A stretch of DNA of 33,727 bases from Clostridia bacterium (lineage in GTDB: Bacteria; Bacillota; Clostridia; Saccharofermentanales; UBA5734), in the NCBI GenBank assembly GCA_009928985.1, contig SABL01000015.1:1-33727 (forward strand), written 5' to 3'. The notes under the pieces were generated by a model, which saw only the letters and a list, made by a program, of their open reading frames with translations, was not told the origin of the DNA and searched no databases. The position numbers were made by a program, and so were the translations under genes. This document shows, in pieces, positions 1 to 8,430 of the stretch. Each line of letters opens with the position of its first letter. Position 1 is the first letter of the stretch.

Positions 1-1267
1 GGACATCCTGGGTATAGGCGTAAATCTCCGGCAGATAGTCGCTGCCAGCCGGGACACCCTGGTCGAGGCAGAACTGATTGTAGACGGCCATCGCCGGCAG
101 ATTCCTGAATTCTTCCATCAAGGCCAGGCGGGTGGCATAATCGCCCTCGGCCTCGGCCTTTTTGATCAGGTCGGTCGGTTCGAGCAGCGCGGCGAGGACA
201 GCCTTCTGGGTGGCACGCAGACCGACGGTCCAGGCGGTGATGCGGTTGATGCTGCCGTCAAAGAAATCGGTGGCGAGATAAACCCGGTCGAAGGCGTCGG
301 CGCGCTTGATCTCACGCATCAGCTCCTGGACGCTCTCATCGGAAATGACGACATGGTCAGAGTCCCATTTGACCGGACGGCTGACATGAACCAGCACGGC
401 CGGATTGAAGAGCAGCAGGGATGAGACTTTGTCGGCAATGGTTTCCGTAGGGTGGAAATGTCCCATATCGAGGGTCAGCATCAGACCCTCATTGCCGAGC
501 TTGTGCTGGTGGGCGGCATAGCCCATGTAGAATTCGTGTGAACCGACCGTATAGCTTTCGACGCCGATGCCGAATAGTTTGCATTCGACGGCGTCAACCA
601 GAACTTCAGCCGGGTATTTCACGGCGAGGATTTCGTCGAGCGATGCCTTGAGCAAGGCACGGTAGCGGGTGCGGTCGGCTGGCATGTCTTTCATGCCATC
701 GGGGACCCAGATGTTGTTGACGACGGTACAGCCGAGTTCGCGGCCCATGTCGGCAGCGATCTTGCGCACTGCTTTGACATGGTCGATCCAGAAACGGCGG
801 ATTTTTTCATCGGGATGGGACAAGGTCAGGTTATCCGCGGCCATCGGGTGGCCAAAACAAGTGGCATTGAAATCGAGGGCAACGCCGCGGCTCTTGGCCC
901 AGTCGATCCAGTTCTGGAAATGGCGGGTCTCATAACGGTCGCGATCGACGGTTTCACCATGGAGCTCGGCATAGCAAGCGTGCAGGTTGAGGCGCTGTTT
1001 GCCCGGCAAAAGGCTCAGGGCCTTGTCGATGTCGGCACGCAGTTCGTCGCCGTTTCTCGGCTTGCCGCCAAAAGAACCGGTCGACAGGATGCCGCCGGAC
1101 GTGCCGCCACCAACTGCTTCCAGGCCGTTGACATCGTCTCCTTGCCAGCAGTGGACAGACACTTCGATCTGTTTCATTTTCTCCAGGGCAGCGGCAACAT
1201 CGACACCGTAGCTGGCGTAAGTGGCAACAGCGGCATCAAAGGCTTGTTTGACAATGATTGAATCCAT
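1..1267 (-). CDS. rhaA: L-rhamnose isomerase (3' end cut by window edge)
   Basis: The enzyme interconverts L-rhamnose and L-rhamnulose in the cytoplasm (EC 5.3.1.14). Translating the minus strand from the ATG at 1267 gives 422 open codons to the edge. The family is about 420 residues long, so only a few C-terminal residues should be missing. Near residue 33 the protein reads SVHCWQGDDVNGLE, close to the RhaA signature HCWQGDDVxGFE. Further family-like stretches are LNLHACYAE, LDFNATCFGHPMA, LTLDMGHFHPTE and HVSRPVKWDSDHVV, which carry the usual metal-binding His, Asp and Glu residues. The start is fixed by AGGAGG just upstream, which overlaps the end of the PHP gene 10 bp away, so translation is probably coupled. 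It is the last gene visible in the seven-gene operon. No rhamnulokinase or rhamnulose-1-phosphate aldolase lies upstream; either could lie beyond the left edge. Confidence 0.93.
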   Translation of the reverse strand, partial: MDSIIVKQAFDAAVATYASYGVDVAAALEKMKQIEVSVHCWQGDDVNGLEAVGGGTSGGILSTGSFGGKPRNGDELRADIDKALSLLPGKQRLNLHACYAELHGETVDRDRYETRHFQNWIDWAKSRGVALDFNATCFGHPMAADNLTLSHPDEKIRRFWIDHVKAVRKIAADMGRELGCTVVNNIWVPDGMKDMPADRTRYRALLKASLDEILAVKYPAEVLVDAVECKLFGIGVESYTVGSHEFYMGYAAHQHKLGNEGLMLTLDMGHFHPTETIADKVSSLLLFNPAVLVHVSRPVKWDSDHVVISDESVQELMREIKRADAFDRVYLATDFFDGSINRITAWTVGLRATQKAVLAALLEPTDLIKKAEAEGDYATRLALMEEFRNLPAMAVYNQFCLDQGVPAGSDYLPEIYAYTQDV

Positions 1268-1277
1268 AGGAGCCTCC

Positions 1278-2576
1278 TCAGATGTGCCCGTACAAGGTGC
1301 GGGCATGTTCGCGATAGGACAGGATGCGGGATGACAGGTCAGGGGTTGTCTCGATGGCTTTTGGTGCAAACAAGGCTTGGCCCAGGTCGTCCGTGGCCAG
1401 GCGCTCATGCCCGATCAGGGCCCAGGCGGCATCGTAAAGATTGTCAAACATCGGATCACGCATCGCCAGGCAGACAAATGCCTGGCGCGGCTGGTTGATG
1501 TCTTCGCCGCTGATCTGGAAAAACTGGTATTTGTCACACAAGGCGCGCAGGCGCATAAGCTGGGGCCGGGTATTGCGGGACGGCATGTAGGTAACGGCCG
1601 CAAAGCCAAGTTGATTGAGCAGGTCGAACAGGTCATCGAGATAGTCGTCTTCGAATTTCTGGGTTTTTTTGTCGCCAGTGACCGAATCGCCGACATCACC
1701 CAGATAGGCATAAGCCAGGATGATGCCGTGAGCCTTGGCAAAAGCAACCACATCGGCGACCGGCAGGCATTCGTCGGTGGCAGCGATGTAGAATTGTTCA
1801 ACGAGCTCGCCCTTCAAAAGGCCGAGCAAGTCATAGGCACGATGCGGATTTTGCTCGTCCAGGAGCATCGCCTCGATCTTGGCCGTGACCATGAGCTGGA
1901 GCGGGCCGCGCAGGAAGTCGAGCAAGTCCTGTGGCGCGGGGTAGCGCCGGAGCAGTTCAAGGGCCAGTGCGTACAGCAGATGGCGCTCGGTGACACCGCC
2001 GCCATCAGTCGCCAGGCTCAGGGGCAGGACATCGCGGTCATAATCGAGCTCGATCCCGGCTGGTGCGAGCAGTGTATTGAGCTTGGCGATCATCTTGCGG
2101 TTCCTGATGCCTCGGGCTTTTCTGACCGGCTGCAGGAATGCATCCAAAGCATCAATCTCGGTATGCGGCACACCATGCAAGGCCAGGTAGGCCACCGAAT
2201 CCTGGTCCGGATTGTTGATCCGTTTGCCAGAAAGCGCTGTTCCGGCAAAAGAGGCCCGGATTTCGCAGCCGACGGTGGTTGGCAGTTCGAGGATCTGGCC
2301 GGCCGCAGTGAATTCCAGGGCACCGCCAATGCTGTCGTGGTCCATGATCCCGGCTGTCGTCAGTCCAGCCATATAGGCCATCCAGACGGCCTTGGCCGGC
2401 GAATAGGGCGAAAACGAGTACCAGGTGTGGATGTGGTTGTTGACGTCCTTGGCGGTGACCGGTTGCTCGATCTGGCCGTCATCCAGCAGGAGTTTGAGCT
2501 GGCGCAAGGCATCGAGACGGTCGATCATCTGCGGGCTGTTCAGGTCTTCGATCAGTTGGCTGGCTGTATGCTTCAT
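1278..2576 (-). CDS. PHP-domain protein, probable metal-dependent phosphoesterase-like
   Basis: This 432-residue protein has the hallmarks of the PHP superfamily (histidinol-phosphatase and polymerase PHP-like): motif I as NHIHTWYSFSPYSP with H48 and H50, and motif II as DHDS at residues 79-82. PHP proteins use these His and Asp residues to bind a metal cluster that hydrolyses phosphoesters. The N-terminal 45 residues are helical and lie before the domain. The rest matches PHP-family length only loosely, so I cannot name a substrate. A longer reading frame continues upstream to 3017, but it overlaps the E1 gene and has no support. The ATG at 2576 follows a modest GAGG. It sits between the fused E1 gene and rhaA in the same operon, so it probably acts on an intermediate of the same sugar pathway (inference). 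A phosphatase for a tetrose or hexulose phosphate is one possibility. Confidence 0.8.
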   Translation of the reverse strand: MKHTASQLIEDLNSPQMIDRLDALRQLKLLLDDGQIEQPVTAKDVNNHIHTWYSFSPYSPAKAVWMAYMAGLTTAGIMDHDSIGGALEFTAAGQILELPTTVGCEIRASFAGTALSGKRINNPDQDSVAYLALHGVPHTEIDALDAFLQPVRKARGIRNRKMIAKLNTLLAPAGIELDYDRDVLPLSLATDGGGVTERHLLYALALELLRRYPAPQDLLDFLRGPLQLMVTAKIEAMLLDEQNPHRAYDLLGLLKGELVEQFYIAATDECLPVADVVAFAKAHGIILAYAYLGDVGDSVTGDKKTQKFEDDYLDDLFDLLNQLGFAAVTYMPSRNTRPQLMRLRALCDKYQFFQISGEDINQPRQAFVCLAMRDPMFDNLYDAAWALIGHERLATDDLGQALFAPKAIETTPDLSSRILSYREHARTLYGHI

Positions 2577-2610
2577 GTGTGACCTCGCGGGAGCCTTGTG
2601 GTATAGCGAT

Positions 2611-2646
2611 GCCAGGTCCGGGGTTACAAGGGACCCCGGACCTGGC
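2611..2646 (-). promoter_or_regulatory. GC-rich intercistronic stem-loop between the E1 and PHP genes
   Basis: A perfect 14-bp inverted repeat (arms GCCAGGTCCGGGGT and ACCCCGGACCTGGC) with an 8-nt loop fills the gap after the E1 stop codon. There is no T-run on the minus strand side, so it is unlikely to be a full terminator. It could protect the upstream E1-E2-E3 message from 3' decay, or reduce expression of the PHP and rhaA genes. Confidence 0.7.
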
Positions 2647-2661
2647 CTTGGCAGTGGGTGA

Positions 2662-5139
2662 TCAGACGCCGAATTTGTTTCTGCGGATGAGTTCGACATC
2701 GGCGAAGGACTTGTCGGCGACGTAGCCTGGCAGAGGCAGGACGCGCTGGTGGCAGATGTCCAAAAACCAGCTGGCCTGGGGGAAGAAGTCGCTCTCGAGC
2801 TCGAAGGCGGGGGTGATCCAGTTGCGCGAGCCGAGGACGGCGACAGGAGCGTCGAGGTCGTCGAAGCACAGGTCTCCGATGGTCCTGGCCAGCTCGGACA
2901 GGAAGGAACCGCGATCGCAGGCGTCGCCGGCGACAATGATCCGGCCGGTCTTCTTGACCGAGGCGATGACCTGCTCGTAGTTGAAGGGGACCATGGAGCG
3001 GGCGTCGATGACTTCAACCGAGATACCGAATTCCTTTTCGAATCGTTCGGCGGCTTCGAGGGCGCGGTAGAGGGTGGCGCCGATCGTCAGGATGGTCAGG
3101 TCAGAGCCCTGGCGCTTGATGTCCGGTTCGCCGATTGCGATCTCGTAGCTCTCGGCCGGGACACCGCCCTGGTGGAACTGTTCCGCATAATCGTAGAGGC
3201 GCTGGCTTTCAAAAAAGATGACCGGGTCGGTGCCATTGAGCGCCGCAGCCAGAAGGCCTTTGGCGTCATAGGGGGTGGCCGGGAAGACGACCTTGAGGCC
3301 CGGGATGTGGGCCACGAGCGCGGTCCAGTCCTGGGAGTGCTGGGCGCCGTATTTCGAACCGACGGAGACTCTGAGGACGACGGGCATTTTGAGGATGCCG
3401 GCGGACATCGCCTGCCATTTCGGCAGCTGGTTGAAGACCTCGTCGCCGGAGCGGCCCAAAAAGTCGGCGTACATCAGCTCGACCAGGGCGCGGCCGCCGC
3501 TCATGGCATAACCGACGGCGGAACCGACGATCGCACCTTCGGCGATCGGTGAGTTGAACAGGCGGTGGTAGGGAACCAGCTCAGTCAGGCCGCGGTAGAC
3601 AGCAAAGGCGCCGCCCCAGTCGCGGTTCTCTTCACCGTAGGCGACCAGGGTCGGGTCGGTGCAGAAGCCATCGAGCACCGCTTCAAACAGGGCGTCGCGG
3701 TACTGGTAGACCTTGTTCTTGGAGACCGGCTTGCCGCTCTTGTCAAAGGCAAAGCGCTCTTTTTTGGCGATCTGCTGCACGCGCACATTGTCTTCGCGCT
3801 TTTGCAGCAGGTCGGGCTCGCGGTCTTCCATTTTTGGCATCCGGGTGTTGGAGAACATGATCTTCTCGATCGCGTCCGGGGTTTTGGCAAGGCTCATGCG
3901 TGGCGAGACGACCGGGTCGATCGCCAGGCGGACGGCTTCGGTGATGGTCGAGATGACGAATTCATCGATTGCGGCGAAGTCAGCTTCGGTAGCCAGACCG
4001 GACAGGACGAGATCGGCCTTGAAGCCCTGGATGGAGTCCTGCGCCATCCAGGCGTCCTTTTCCTCCTGGGTGCGGTAGGAGTCGGCATCGGACGGCGAAT
4101 GGCCGGAGTAGCGGTAGGTCACGGTCTCGAGAAGAACCGGGCCCTGCTTGTTCTTGAGGATCTCGAGTTTTCTGGTCATGGCCTCGATCACGGCCATCGG
4201 GTTGTAGCCATCGATGCGCTCGGCATGCATCTGGTCCGGGTTGACACCGGCGCCGATGCGGGCGACAAAGTCGTAGCCCATGGTCTCGCCGCGGGTCTGG
4301 CCGCCCATCGCGTACTGGTTGTTCATGACGTTGAGCATCAAAGGCAGGCCGCCCTTCATCTCGTCATCCCAGAGCAGGCGGTACTGGTCCATCGCAGCCA
4401 GCATCAGGCCTTCCCAGACCGGGCCGCAGGCCATCGAGCCGTCGCCGATGTTGGCGATGACCACACCCGGCTTGCGGTTGATTTTCTTGTACAGGGCCGA
4501 GCCGACCGAGATGTCCGCCGAGCCGCCGACGATCGCGTTGTTGGGGTAGATGCCAAACGGCAGGAAGAAGGCGTGCATCGAGCCGCCCAGGCCCTTGTGG
4601 AAGCCGGTCTCCTTGGCAAAGATCTCCGCCAGTGCGCCGTAGACGAGAAAGTCGACCGCCAGTTCGCGCACGCTCTTGCCCTTGCCGGTGTTGGCCTGTT
4701 CGACGACCTTCCAGGCGGCGCCATCGAGGAAGCCCTCCATGATCGCCAAAAGATCGGCCTCGCTCATCTTGTGGATCGAGGACAAGCCCTTGGCCAGGAT
4801 CTCACCGTGGCTTCGGTGCGAACCGAAGATGAAGTCCTCGTTGGTCAGGTGGTAGGCCTGGCCGACCGAGGAGGCTTCCTGGCCCATCGACAGGTGGGCT
4901 GGGCCGGGGTTGTTGTACTCGAGGCCATTGTAGGTGTTGGTGGTCTTGATCGCGTACAGCATGGTTTCGAATTCACGGATGATCCGCATGTCGCGGTAGA
5001 TCCGCAAAAAGTCCGCCTTGCTGAAATTGTCCTTTTCTTCGGAGGGCTTTTTCTGATACTGATTGACCGGGATGTCCTTGAACGTGATCTTGCCGGGGGC
5101 GCGGATTTCTTCGGGTTTGACGAACAGTTGCTTGGCCAT
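2662..5139 (-). CDS. Fused E1 alpha-beta subunit of an acetoin/2-oxoacid dehydrogenase-type complex
   Basis: This thiamine-diphosphate enzyme carries both E1 halves in one 825-residue chain. The alpha half (about 40-430) has GPAHLSMGQEA, the HRSHGE loop, and the TPP motif starting GDG at 232-234 and ending NN at 273-274. The beta half (about 478-825) starts YRDALFEAVLDGF and contains YGEENRDWGG, FNSPIAEGAIVGSAVGYAM, and the C-terminal transketolase-like domain. E1 decarboxylates a 2-oxoacid or cleaves an acetoin-like hydroxyketone, then acylates the lipoyl arms of E2. Alpha and beta are separate genes in most acetoin, pyruvate and branched-chain complexes, so the fusion is notable. About 45 residues precede the conserved alpha domain. 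The ATG at 5139 follows AAAGGAGA. E3 and E2 genes lie immediately upstream, giving a complete complex. The substrate cannot be read directly; the sugar genes around it suggest a deoxyketose rather than pyruvate. Confidence 0.9.
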   Translation of the reverse strand: MAKQLFVKPEEIRAPGKITFKDIPVNQYQKKPSEEKDNFSKADFLRIYRDMRIIREFETMLYAIKTTNTYNGLEYNNPGPAHLSMGQEASSVGQAYHLTNEDFIFGSHRSHGEILAKGLSSIHKMSEADLLAIMEGFLDGAAWKVVEQANTGKGKSVRELAVDFLVYGALAEIFAKETGFHKGLGGSMHAFFLPFGIYPNNAIVGGSADISVGSALYKKINRKPGVVIANIGDGSMACGPVWEGLMLAAMDQYRLLWDDEMKGGLPLMLNVMNNQYAMGGQTRGETMGYDFVARIGAGVNPDQMHAERIDGYNPMAVIEAMTRKLEILKNKQGPVLLETVTYRYSGHSPSDADSYRTQEEKDAWMAQDSIQGFKADLVLSGLATEADFAAIDEFVISTITEAVRLAIDPVVSPRMSLAKTPDAIEKIMFSNTRMPKMEDREPDLLQKREDNVRVQQIAKKERFAFDKSGKPVSKNKVYQYRDALFEAVLDGFCTDPTLVAYGEENRDWGGAFAVYRGLTELVPYHRLFNSPIAEGAIVGSAVGYAMSGGRALVELMYADFLGRSGDEVFNQLPKWQAMSAGILKMPVVLRVSVGSKYGAQHSQDWTALVAHIPGLKVVFPATPYDAKGLLAAALNGTDPVIFFESQRLYDYAEQFHQGGVPAESYEIAIGEPDIKRQGSDLTILTIGATLYRALEAAERFEKEFGISVEVIDARSMVPFNYEQVIASVKKTGRIIVAGDACDRGSFLSELARTIGDLCFDDLDAPVAVLGSRNWITPAFELESDFFPQASWFLDICHQRVLPLPGYVADKSFADVELIRRNKFGV

Positions 5140-5163
5140 GGTGGGGTCTCCTTTGTCTCAATC

Positions 5164-5185
5164 GGCCGGCCGTGTCGGTCTGGCC
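5164..5185 (-). promoter_or_regulatory. Weak intercistronic stem-loop between the E3 and E1 genes
   Basis: GGCCGGCCG and CGGTCTGGCC face each other around a TGT loop, forming about nine pairs with one bulged base. It sits in the 62-bp gap, upstream of the E1 ribosome binding site. No T-tract follows on the minus strand. It resembles the stronger hairpins in two other gaps of this operon. Confidence 0.4.
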
Positions 5186-5201
5186 TTCACTTTATTTTTT
5201 A

Positions 5202-6560
5202 TCAGTGGAAAATCGCTTCGCGGATGATCTCGCCGACGGTCGGGTGCGGGAACACGAGTTCCTTGATCGCCTCGAGGCGCATCTCGGACTCGACCAGGAT
5301 CCCGGCGGCCAGGATGATCTCCGAGGCGTAGCTGCCCAGCAGGTGGCAGCCGAGGATGCGCTGGCGGTCCGGGTCGATCAGGAGCTTGATGATCCCGTCG
5401 CCGCCTTCGTTCTCGGCCAGGTAGCGACCGGAAAAGCCCATCGGCAGGACTTTCTTTTCAAATTTCAAACCCTTGGCGGTGGCGGTCTCTTCGGTTTCAC
5501 CGACGAAGGCCATCTCCGGGCTGGTGTAGAGGACGGACGGCATGGCGTTGTAGCGCATGGTGTCCTTCTTGCCGAGGATCGTGTTCACCGCCACTTCCGC
5601 CTCGCGGTAAGCGGCATGGGCCAGCATCCAGACACCATTGGCATCGCCGATCGCGTACACGCCCGGCACATTGGTCCGGCCCTGGGCATCGGTGAGGATC
5701 CGGCCGCGCTCGGTGTAGACCCCGAGCGTTTCCAGGCCAAAGCCGGTCGTGACCGCGCGGCGGCCGACGGACAAAAGGGTCTTGGCAGCCGGTGCTTTCA
5801 GGATGGCGCCGTTTTTCGTGAAGGTGACCAGGCCGTCACCGACGGCGGTGACCTGGGCATTCAAATGGAAGACGATGCCCTTCTTCTCGAAATTCTTCTG
5901 CAGGATCGCAGTCAGTTCGCGGTCGGCATTGCCGGCGATGTGGTCGAGCATCTCGATCACGGTGACGGCGCTTCCGACGGTCTGGTAGTAGCTGGCCATC
6001 TCGAGGCCGATCACGCCGCCACCGACGACGACGAGCGATTCCGGGATCTCCGTCAAGTTCAGGATCTCACGGTTGGTCAGGACAGTGCCGTTTTGCAGGC
6101 CTTCCCTGACACCAGGGATCGGCGGCACGACCGCTTCCGAGCCGGTGGCGATGATCAGCTGCTTGCCTTCAAAGACTTGCTCGCCAACCGCGACGCGGAT
6201 CACACCGTTCTCGCGGCCGAGGATCTGGCCAAAGCCGTCCTGGATTGTGACCTGGTTGCGCTTGAGGGTCGATTTGACCCCGGCGACCAGGTTGCGGACG
6301 ACCTTGTCCTTGCGGGCAATGACGACCGCCTGGTCGATTGTGGCCTTTTCCGTGGTCACGCCGTATTTTTGGCCGTGGGTGGCGTAGTCATAGATCTTGG
6401 CGCTATTTAAAAGGGTTTTCGACGGCACGCAGCCTTCGTTGAGGCAGACGCCGCCGATCTTGTTCTTCTCGATCAGGAGGACCGCAAGGCCGGCTCCGCC
6501 GGCGCGTTCCGCCGCGAGGTAGCCGCCAGGGCCACCACCGAGGACGATTAGATCATACAT
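5202..6560 (-). CDS. lpdA: Dihydrolipoamide dehydrogenase (E3)
   Basis: This flavoprotein reoxidises the dihydrolipoyl arms of E2 and passes electrons to NAD+. The 452-residue chain is normal for the family. It has the FAD-binding GGGPGGYLAAERA near residue 8, the redox-active disulfide in GGVCLNEGCVPSK (C39 and C44), an NAD-binding GGGVIGLEMA near 175, the second FAD contact YAIGDANG followed by MLAHAAYREA, and the C-terminal HPTVGE (H439, E444) that completes the partner active site in the dimer. The start at 6560 follows TAGGAGGAAA. The gene lies 16 bp after E2 and 62 bp before the E1 fusion, so this E3 is probably dedicated to the complex. FAD-disulfide reductases include mercuric and glutathione reductases, but the C-x4-C plus HPTxxE pattern and neighbours make E3 clear. 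Confidence 0.95.
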   Translation of the reverse strand: MYDLIVLGGGPGGYLAAERAGGAGLAVLLIEKNKIGGVCLNEGCVPSKTLLNSAKIYDYATHGQKYGVTTEKATIDQAVVIARKDKVVRNLVAGVKSTLKRNQVTIQDGFGQILGRENGVIRVAVGEQVFEGKQLIIATGSEAVVPPIPGVREGLQNGTVLTNREILNLTEIPESLVVVGGGVIGLEMASYYQTVGSAVTVIEMLDHIAGNADRELTAILQKNFEKKGIVFHLNAQVTAVGDGLVTFTKNGAILKAPAAKTLLSVGRRAVTTGFGLETLGVYTERGRILTDAQGRTNVPGVYAIGDANGVWMLAHAAYREAEVAVNTILGKKDTMRYNAMPSVLYTSPEMAFVGETEETATAKGLKFEKKVLPMGFSGRYLAENEGGDGIIKLLIDPDRQRILGCHLLGSYASEIILAAGILVESEMRLEAIKELVFPHPTVGEIIREAIFH

Positions 6561-6576
6561 GGTTCATTTCCTCCTA

Positions 6577-8418
6577 TCAGCCGTGCATCAGGGCCAGCGA
6601 GATGTTCTCAAGTGTCCGGACCAGATCCTGCAGGAACCGTGCGGCCGGTGCGCCGTCGAGGGCGCGGTGGTCGAAGGTCAAAGACAGCGGGATCGCCTGG
6701 TAAGCCTTGACCTCGCCACCGACTTCGCGCACCTTGGTCACGATCGTGTTGACGCCGAGGATGCAAGTCTGCGGCGGGTTGATCACGGGGGTGAATGTCT
6801 CGATGCCAAGAGAACCGAGGTTGGTCACGGTGAAGGTGCCGCCCTTTAAAGCGTCCGGGCTGATCGTGCCGGTCTGGCAGGCCTTGGCTGCGGCTTTGAC
6901 CTCGGTCGCGAGGGTCGGCAGGTCCATCTGGTCGGCAGCGAACACCGTCGGAACCATCAGGCCGCGCGGGGTGTCGACCGCGACGCCGAGGTGGACGCGC
7001 GAGAAATACGTCATTTTCTCGTCGTCGTAGTGGGCGTTGCAGGCCGGGTGGCGCGGCAGGACACGGGAGACGGCGAACAGGATCAGGTCGTTGATCGTCG
7101 GCGCTTTTTCCGCCAGGGCAAAGCCCATCTCGGCGGTCAGGCCTTTCTCGCCGGCCTGTTTCAGTCGGGTGCGCAGGGCGAGCATGTCGGTGGCGTCAAA
7201 GCTGGTGTTCAGGGTCAGCTGGGCCATCTGCGACAGTGAGGCCTGCATCGAGCGGGCGATCACCTTGCGGATGTTGCTGTGCTTCTCGACGCGGGTTTCA
7301 TCGGCGGCGACAGCAGGCGCAGGAGCTGCGGTCGGGACGACTGGGGCAGGAGCTGCTGCGAGGGCAGCAGGTGCGGCAACGGGTGCGCTCAAGTCAGCCA
7401 GGCTGACCGCGCCGCCCAGGCCGGTGCCGGCAAGTCCAGCCGGGAAGGCCGTGCCGACCGCACCAGTCGAGACTTTGCCGGCAGCGATCAGGGCGGCCAC
7501 GTCACGCTCGATCACCCGGCCCTGCGGACCGGTGGCCGAGGCTTGGCGCAGATCCGCGCCGCTCTTTTCGGCCAGCGTGCGGGCGCGGGGGCTGATTTTC
7601 TCCGGCAGTTCGCCGGCGGGGAGGTCAGTGCCAATGCTGGCATTGGCACTGCGAGAGATGGCACCGGCAGAACCTGCAGGAGCAAAAGGAGCGGCTGCAG
7701 CAGGTGCAGAAGCTGTTTCAACAACTGGGGCAGCAGCACTCGCACCGTTCGGATCAAACTGGGCGAAGGAATCGCCCGGCTGGCCGATCACGCAGACGTT
7801 CTGCAGGCAGGGAACGTCGTCGCCCTCGGCCGCGAAGATCGCCAGCATCGTGCCGGAGATTTTCGCCGTTTCGTCAAACGTCGCTTTGTCGGTTTCATAG
7901 GTGAAGAGCACATCGCCCTCGGCGACTGCGTCACCGACGTTTTTATGCCATTTGCCGATCAGGCAGCTCTCCACCGACTGTCCCTGGCGCGGCATGATCA
8001 CCGGCGTGCCCGCGGGACCGGACGGGGTGGCGACGGGGGCAATCGACGCAGCTGCAACGGGGGCTGCGGGACCTGAGGCGGGGGCCGGGACTCCCGGCGC
8101 GGCCGCTACAGTGGCAGGTGCCAACGTTTCCGCTGCCGGAGCAGCGCTGCCGCGCGGATCGAACTGGGCGAAGTTTTCGCCCGGCTGGCCGATCACGCAG
8201 ACGTTCTGCAGGCAGGGGACGTCGTCGCCTTCTGCGGCAAAGATCGCCAGCAGCGTGCCTGCGTCTTTGGCCGTTTCGTCAAAGGTTGCTTTATCGGTTT
8301 CATACGTGAACAGTAAATCGCCTGCGGCGACGCTGTCCCCCACGTGCTTGTGCCATTTGCCGATCAGGCAGCTCTCCACTGACTGACCCTGGCGCGGCAT
8401 GATGATTGCATTTGCCAT
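6577..8418 (-). CDS. Dihydrolipoamide acyltransferase (E2) with two near-identical lipoyl domains
   Basis: E2 takes the acyl group from E1 onto a lipoyl lysine and passes it to CoA, and forms the structural core of the complex. The 613 residues read: lipoyl domain 1 (about 1-88), an Ala/Pro linker, lipoyl domain 2 (about 141-226), another Ala/Pro linker, a peripheral subunit-binding domain near 275-310 (SPRARTLAEKSGADLRQA and GPQGRVIERDV), a third linker, and the catalytic domain from about 380 to the end. Both lipoyl domains show FTYETDKATFDE, with the modified lysine in DKA. The catalytic motif HRALDG lies near 583, with TFTVTNLGSLGI upstream. The two lipoyl domains differ at only about ten of 84 positions. 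The ATG at 8418 follows GGAGGAGA. The acyl group moved is unknown; acetyl is expected if E1 works like acetoin dehydrogenase. Confidence 0.93.
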   Translation of the reverse strand: MANAIIMPRQGQSVESCLIGKWHKHVGDSVAAGDLLFTYETDKATFDETAKDAGTLLAIFAAEGDDVPCLQNVCVIGQPGENFAQFDPRGSAAPAAETLAPATVAAAPGVPAPASGPAAPVAAASIAPVATPSGPAGTPVIMPRQGQSVESCLIGKWHKNVGDAVAEGDVLFTYETDKATFDETAKISGTMLAIFAAEGDDVPCLQNVCVIGQPGDSFAQFDPNGASAAAPVVETASAPAAAAPFAPAGSAGAISRSANASIGTDLPAGELPEKISPRARTLAEKSGADLRQASATGPQGRVIERDVAALIAAGKVSTGAVGTAFPAGLAGTGLGGAVSLADLSAPVAAPAALAAAPAPVVPTAAPAPAVAADETRVEKHSNIRKVIARSMQASLSQMAQLTLNTSFDATDMLALRTRLKQAGEKGLTAEMGFALAEKAPTINDLILFAVSRVLPRHPACNAHYDDEKMTYFSRVHLGVAVDTPRGLMVPTVFAADQMDLPTLATEVKAAAKACQTGTISPDALKGGTFTVTNLGSLGIETFTPVINPPQTCILGVNTIVTKVREVGGEVKAYQAIPLSLTFDHRALDGAPAARFLQDLVRTLENISLALMHG

Positions 8419-8430
8419 GATGGTCTCCTC

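Noticed and set aside
1377-2582. Plus-strand open frame of 401 codons opposite the PHP gene
   Set aside because: No ribosome binding site and no recognisable domain; the minus-strand PHP motifs are convincing.
3565-5331. Long plus-strand open frame of 588 codons opposite the E1 gene
   Set aside because: It mirrors a clear E1 gene, has low-complexity Gly/Asp/Val-rich sequence without any motif, and arises from GC-rich codon use on the other strand.
5172-6410. Plus-strand open frame of 412 codons opposite E3
   Set aside because: The E3 frame has all family motifs; the shadow has none.
7740-8418. E2 internal repeat as an assembly error
   Set aside because: Linkers around the two lipoyl domains differ and the domains themselves differ at several codons, so it is a real tandem domain pair, common in E2 proteins.
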